Positions 18,388 to 19,966 of a stretch of DNA of 19,966 nucleotides are shown piece after piece. Both the position numbers and the translations under genes were made by a program. Origin of the DNA: Gammaproteobacteria bacterium (GTDB lineage Bacteria > Pseudomonadota > Gammaproteobacteria > Pseudomonadales > Azotimanducaceae_A); NCBI GenBank assembly GCA_028819775.1, contig JAPPKV010000314.1, positions 1 to 19,966 on the forward strand, in the 5' to 3' direction. The notes under the pieces are model-generated. The model searched no databases. It was not told where the DNA came from and saw only the letters and a list, made by a program, of their open reading frames with translations. Numbering within the stretch: the first letter of the stretch is position 1; each line of letters begins with the position of its first letter.

Positions 18388-18417
18388 TTTATATCAGCCG
18401 ACCGAAAAAGCTGTCAA
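18388..18417 (-). promoter_or_regulatory. Strong sigma70 promoter for hupB
   Basis: On the minus strand a perfect -35 TTGACA (18417-18412) is followed after 18 bases by TATAAA (18393-18388), preceded by TG at the extended -10 position (TGATATAAA). Start of transcription would be near 18380, giving a leader of about 78 bases. The leader can form a GGCGC/GCGCC hairpin early on. A dyad ACACAGATGTGT (18429-18440) sits just upstream of the -35. This is the best promoter in the window, fitting an abundant nucleoid protein. Confidence 0.75.
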
Positions 18418-18494
18418 TTGGATACCGCACACAGATGTGTTTATTGGGACGCCGCGGGATTTGGGACACCGGAGATGCCTTCCCCGGCGACCGT

Positions 18495-19966
18495 TCAGTG
18501 CGTACTGATCGGCACCTCTTCCTTGGCCTCTGGCGGACCCACCGCAACCCCGGCGTCGTCGGAATCCGCCGGGCGAGGCTGGGGGCGACGCTCGAGTGCC
18601 GCATCGATCACGTCGTCCATCCATTCGACGGGAAGCACCTCGAGGTCGTCCTTGACATTGTCCGGGACCTCCTTGAGATCGCGCACGTTCTCCTTGGGAA
18701 TCACGACCCGCGATATGCCGCCGCGATGCGCGGCTAAGAGCTTCTCCTTGAGCCCGCCGATTGGCAACACCTGACCGCGCAGCGTGATCTCGCCGGTCAT
18801 GGCGAGGTCCGCCGAAACGGCGATGCCTGTCAGGACGCTGACGAGCGCGGTGCACATCCCGATGCCGGCGCTCGGACCGTCCTTGGGTGTCGCTCCCTCC
18901 GGCACATGAATGTGCAGGTCGTAGCATTCATGGAAGTCCTCGGGGATGCCCAGCGCCGCCGCACGACTGCGCACGAACGTCATCGCCGCCTGTATCGACT
19001 CCTGCATGACGTCGCCCAATGACCCGGTCTTGATCTGCTGGCCCTTGCCCGCGACCGCCAAGGCCTCGATGTTGAGAAGCTCGCCCCCCGCCTGGGTCCA
19101 GGCCAGCCCCGTGACGACGCCCACCTGGTTTTCCTTCTCCGCCCGACCGTAGGTGTATCTCCTCACGCCGTTGTACGTCTCGACGTCGCCGGCCTCGATC
19201 ACCTTCGGTGCGGCTTTTCCGCCGCCACCCTGCCCATCCTCCGCCAACGACTGTTCGGTAACGACCTTGCGGCACAGCTTGGCGATCTCGCGCTCGAGGC
19301 CCCGCACGCCAGCCTCCTTGGTGTAGTAGCGGATCATGTGCGTTAGTGCTTCGCCGCCAACCGTGAAGTCGTCCTCGCCCAAGCCGTTTAGGCGCTTCTG
19401 CTTGGGTATCAGGAAGCGCGAGGCGATATTGCGCTTCTCGTCCTCCGTGTAGCCCGCCAGCCGGATCACCTCCATCCGGTCGAGAAGCGCCGGCGGGATG
19501 TTCATCGAATTCGATGTGCAGACGAAGAACACATCCGACAAGTCGTAGTCGACCTCGAGGTAGTGGTCGTTGAAGGCGTGGTTTTGCTCCGGATCCAGGA
19601 CTTCGAGCAACGCCGACGCCGGGTCGCCACGGACGTCCATGCCCATCTTGTCGACTTCGTCCAAAAGGAACAGCGGGTTGCGCACACCGGCCCTGGCCAT
19701 GCGTTGCAGGATCTTGCCGGGCATCGAGCCGATATACGTACGCCGGTGACCGCGAATCTCGGCTTCGTCGCGGACGCCGCCCAAGGCCATGCGGACGTAC
19801 CTGCGGTTGGTGGCCCGGGCGATGGACTCGCCAAGGGACGTCTTCCCGACGCCCGGCGCGCCCACCAGGCACAAGACGGGGCCCTTGAGCTTCCTCACTC
19901 TCCCCTGGACAGCCAGGTACTCCAGCACCCGCTCCTTGACCTCTTCGAGGCCGTAGTGGTCGTCGT
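18495..19966 (-). CDS. lon: ATP-dependent protease Lon, C-terminal part (5' end outside window)
   Basis: About 490 residues of this cytoplasmic AAA+ serine protease are visible, covering the ATPase and protease domains; the N-terminal substrate-binding domain lies beyond the window. The visible part begins [20 protein letters not shown]. Walker A is [11 protein letters not shown], Walker B is [11 protein letters not shown], and [11 protein letters not shown] precedes it. The protease dyad is Ser in [11 protein letters not shown] (codon at 18872-18870) and Lys in [14 protein letters not shown] (codon at 18743-18741). A Gly/Ala-rich stretch ([13 protein letters not shown]) replaces the usual short linker before the [13 protein letters not shown] block. 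A C-terminal tail of about 30 residues after IDAALE is Pro/Asp/Glu-rich and ends PISTH. Lon removes misfolded and regulatory proteins. It continues into the hupB spacer with no clear T-tract terminator. Confidence 0.96.
   Translation of the reverse strand, partial: DDHYGLEEVKERVLEYLAVQGRVRKLKGPVLCLVGAPGVGKTSLGESIARATNRRYVRMALGGVRDEAEIRGHRRTYIGSMPGKILQRMARAGVRNPLFLLDEVDKMGMDVRGDPASALLEVLDPEQNHAFNDHYLEVDYDLSDVFFVCTSNSMNIPPALLDRMEVIRLAGYTEDEKRNIASRFLIPKQKRLNGLGEDDFTVGGEALTHMIRYYTKEAGVRGLEREIAKLCRKVVTEQSLAEDGQGGGGKAAPKVIEAGDVETYNGVRRYTYGRAEKENQVGVVTGLAWTQAGGELLNIEALAVAGKGQQIKTGSLGDVMQESIQAAMTFVRSRAAALGIPEDFHECYDLHIHVPEGATPKDGPSAGIGMCTALVSVLTGIAVSADLAMTGEITLRGQVLPIGGLKEKLLAAHRGGISRVVIPKENVRDLKEVPDNVKDDLEVLPVEWMDDVIDAALERRPQPRPADSDDAGVAVGPPEAKEEVPISTH

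Noticed and set aside
18460..18494. Stem CCGGGGA/TCTCCGG after lon as an intrinsic terminator
   Set aside because: The stem contains a G-U pair and no T-tract follows it, so evidence is too weak.

Overview
This window reads as chromosomal housekeeping DNA from a high-GC, probably marine or halotolerant gammaproteobacterium. The evidence is gene order and gene type: lon, hupB and ppiD in a row on one strand; rnhA overlapping dnaQ next to a YafS-type methyltransferase and mltD; a 67K-type SppA; NudC; and two sodium-coupled membrane proteins (NhaB and an AGCS symporter). I see no phage, insertion sequence, CRISPR array, rRNA or tRNA. Genes are packed so tightly that no gene-free stretch exceeds about 300 bases.

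Layout. 1-400 (-): N-terminal third of a MurF-type ligase, cut by the window edge. 543-2348 (+): sppA. 5895-2342 (-): an apparent three-gene unit of glutathione reductase (gor), a short internally deleted alkaline phosphatase relic, and an AGCS amino acid:Na+ symporter with a large inserted domain. 6114-8980 (+): UDP-glucose 6-dehydrogenase, overlapping by ATGA a secreted HExxH metallopeptidase-like protein with C-terminal TPR-like helices. 9230-8982 (-): an orphan MoaD/ThiS-like ubiquitin-fold protein ending in GG, with its own promoter. About 9400-9732 (+): an SCP2-like lipid-binding domain protein with an unclear start. 10643-9738 (-): nudC. 10722-12224 (+): nhaB. 14369-12231 (-): methyltransferase, rnhA and dnaQ, consecutively overlapping. 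14490-16058 (+): mltD. 19966-16063 (-): lon (5' end outside the window), hupB and ppiD.

How the genes relate. Many products act in or on the cell envelope: MurF and MltD on murein, SppA and PpiD on exported proteins, Ugd on sugar-nucleotide supply for surface polysaccharide, plus the HExxH protein. Lon, HU and PpiD form the usual protein quality-control/nucleoid block. DnaQ and RNase HI form the usual DNA replication/repair pair.

The most unusual features are the alkaline phosphatase relic, whose N-terminal metal-binding strand is joined in frame straight to its C-terminal metal-binding region; the inserted domain in the AGCS symporter; the orphan MoaD-like protein; the Ugd-coupled metallopeptidase; and the five convergent gene pairs, whose ends all lie between a 7-base overlap and a 6-base gap, leaving no room for ordinary intrinsic terminators. 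I did not find a clearly new multi-gene defence or biosynthetic system.
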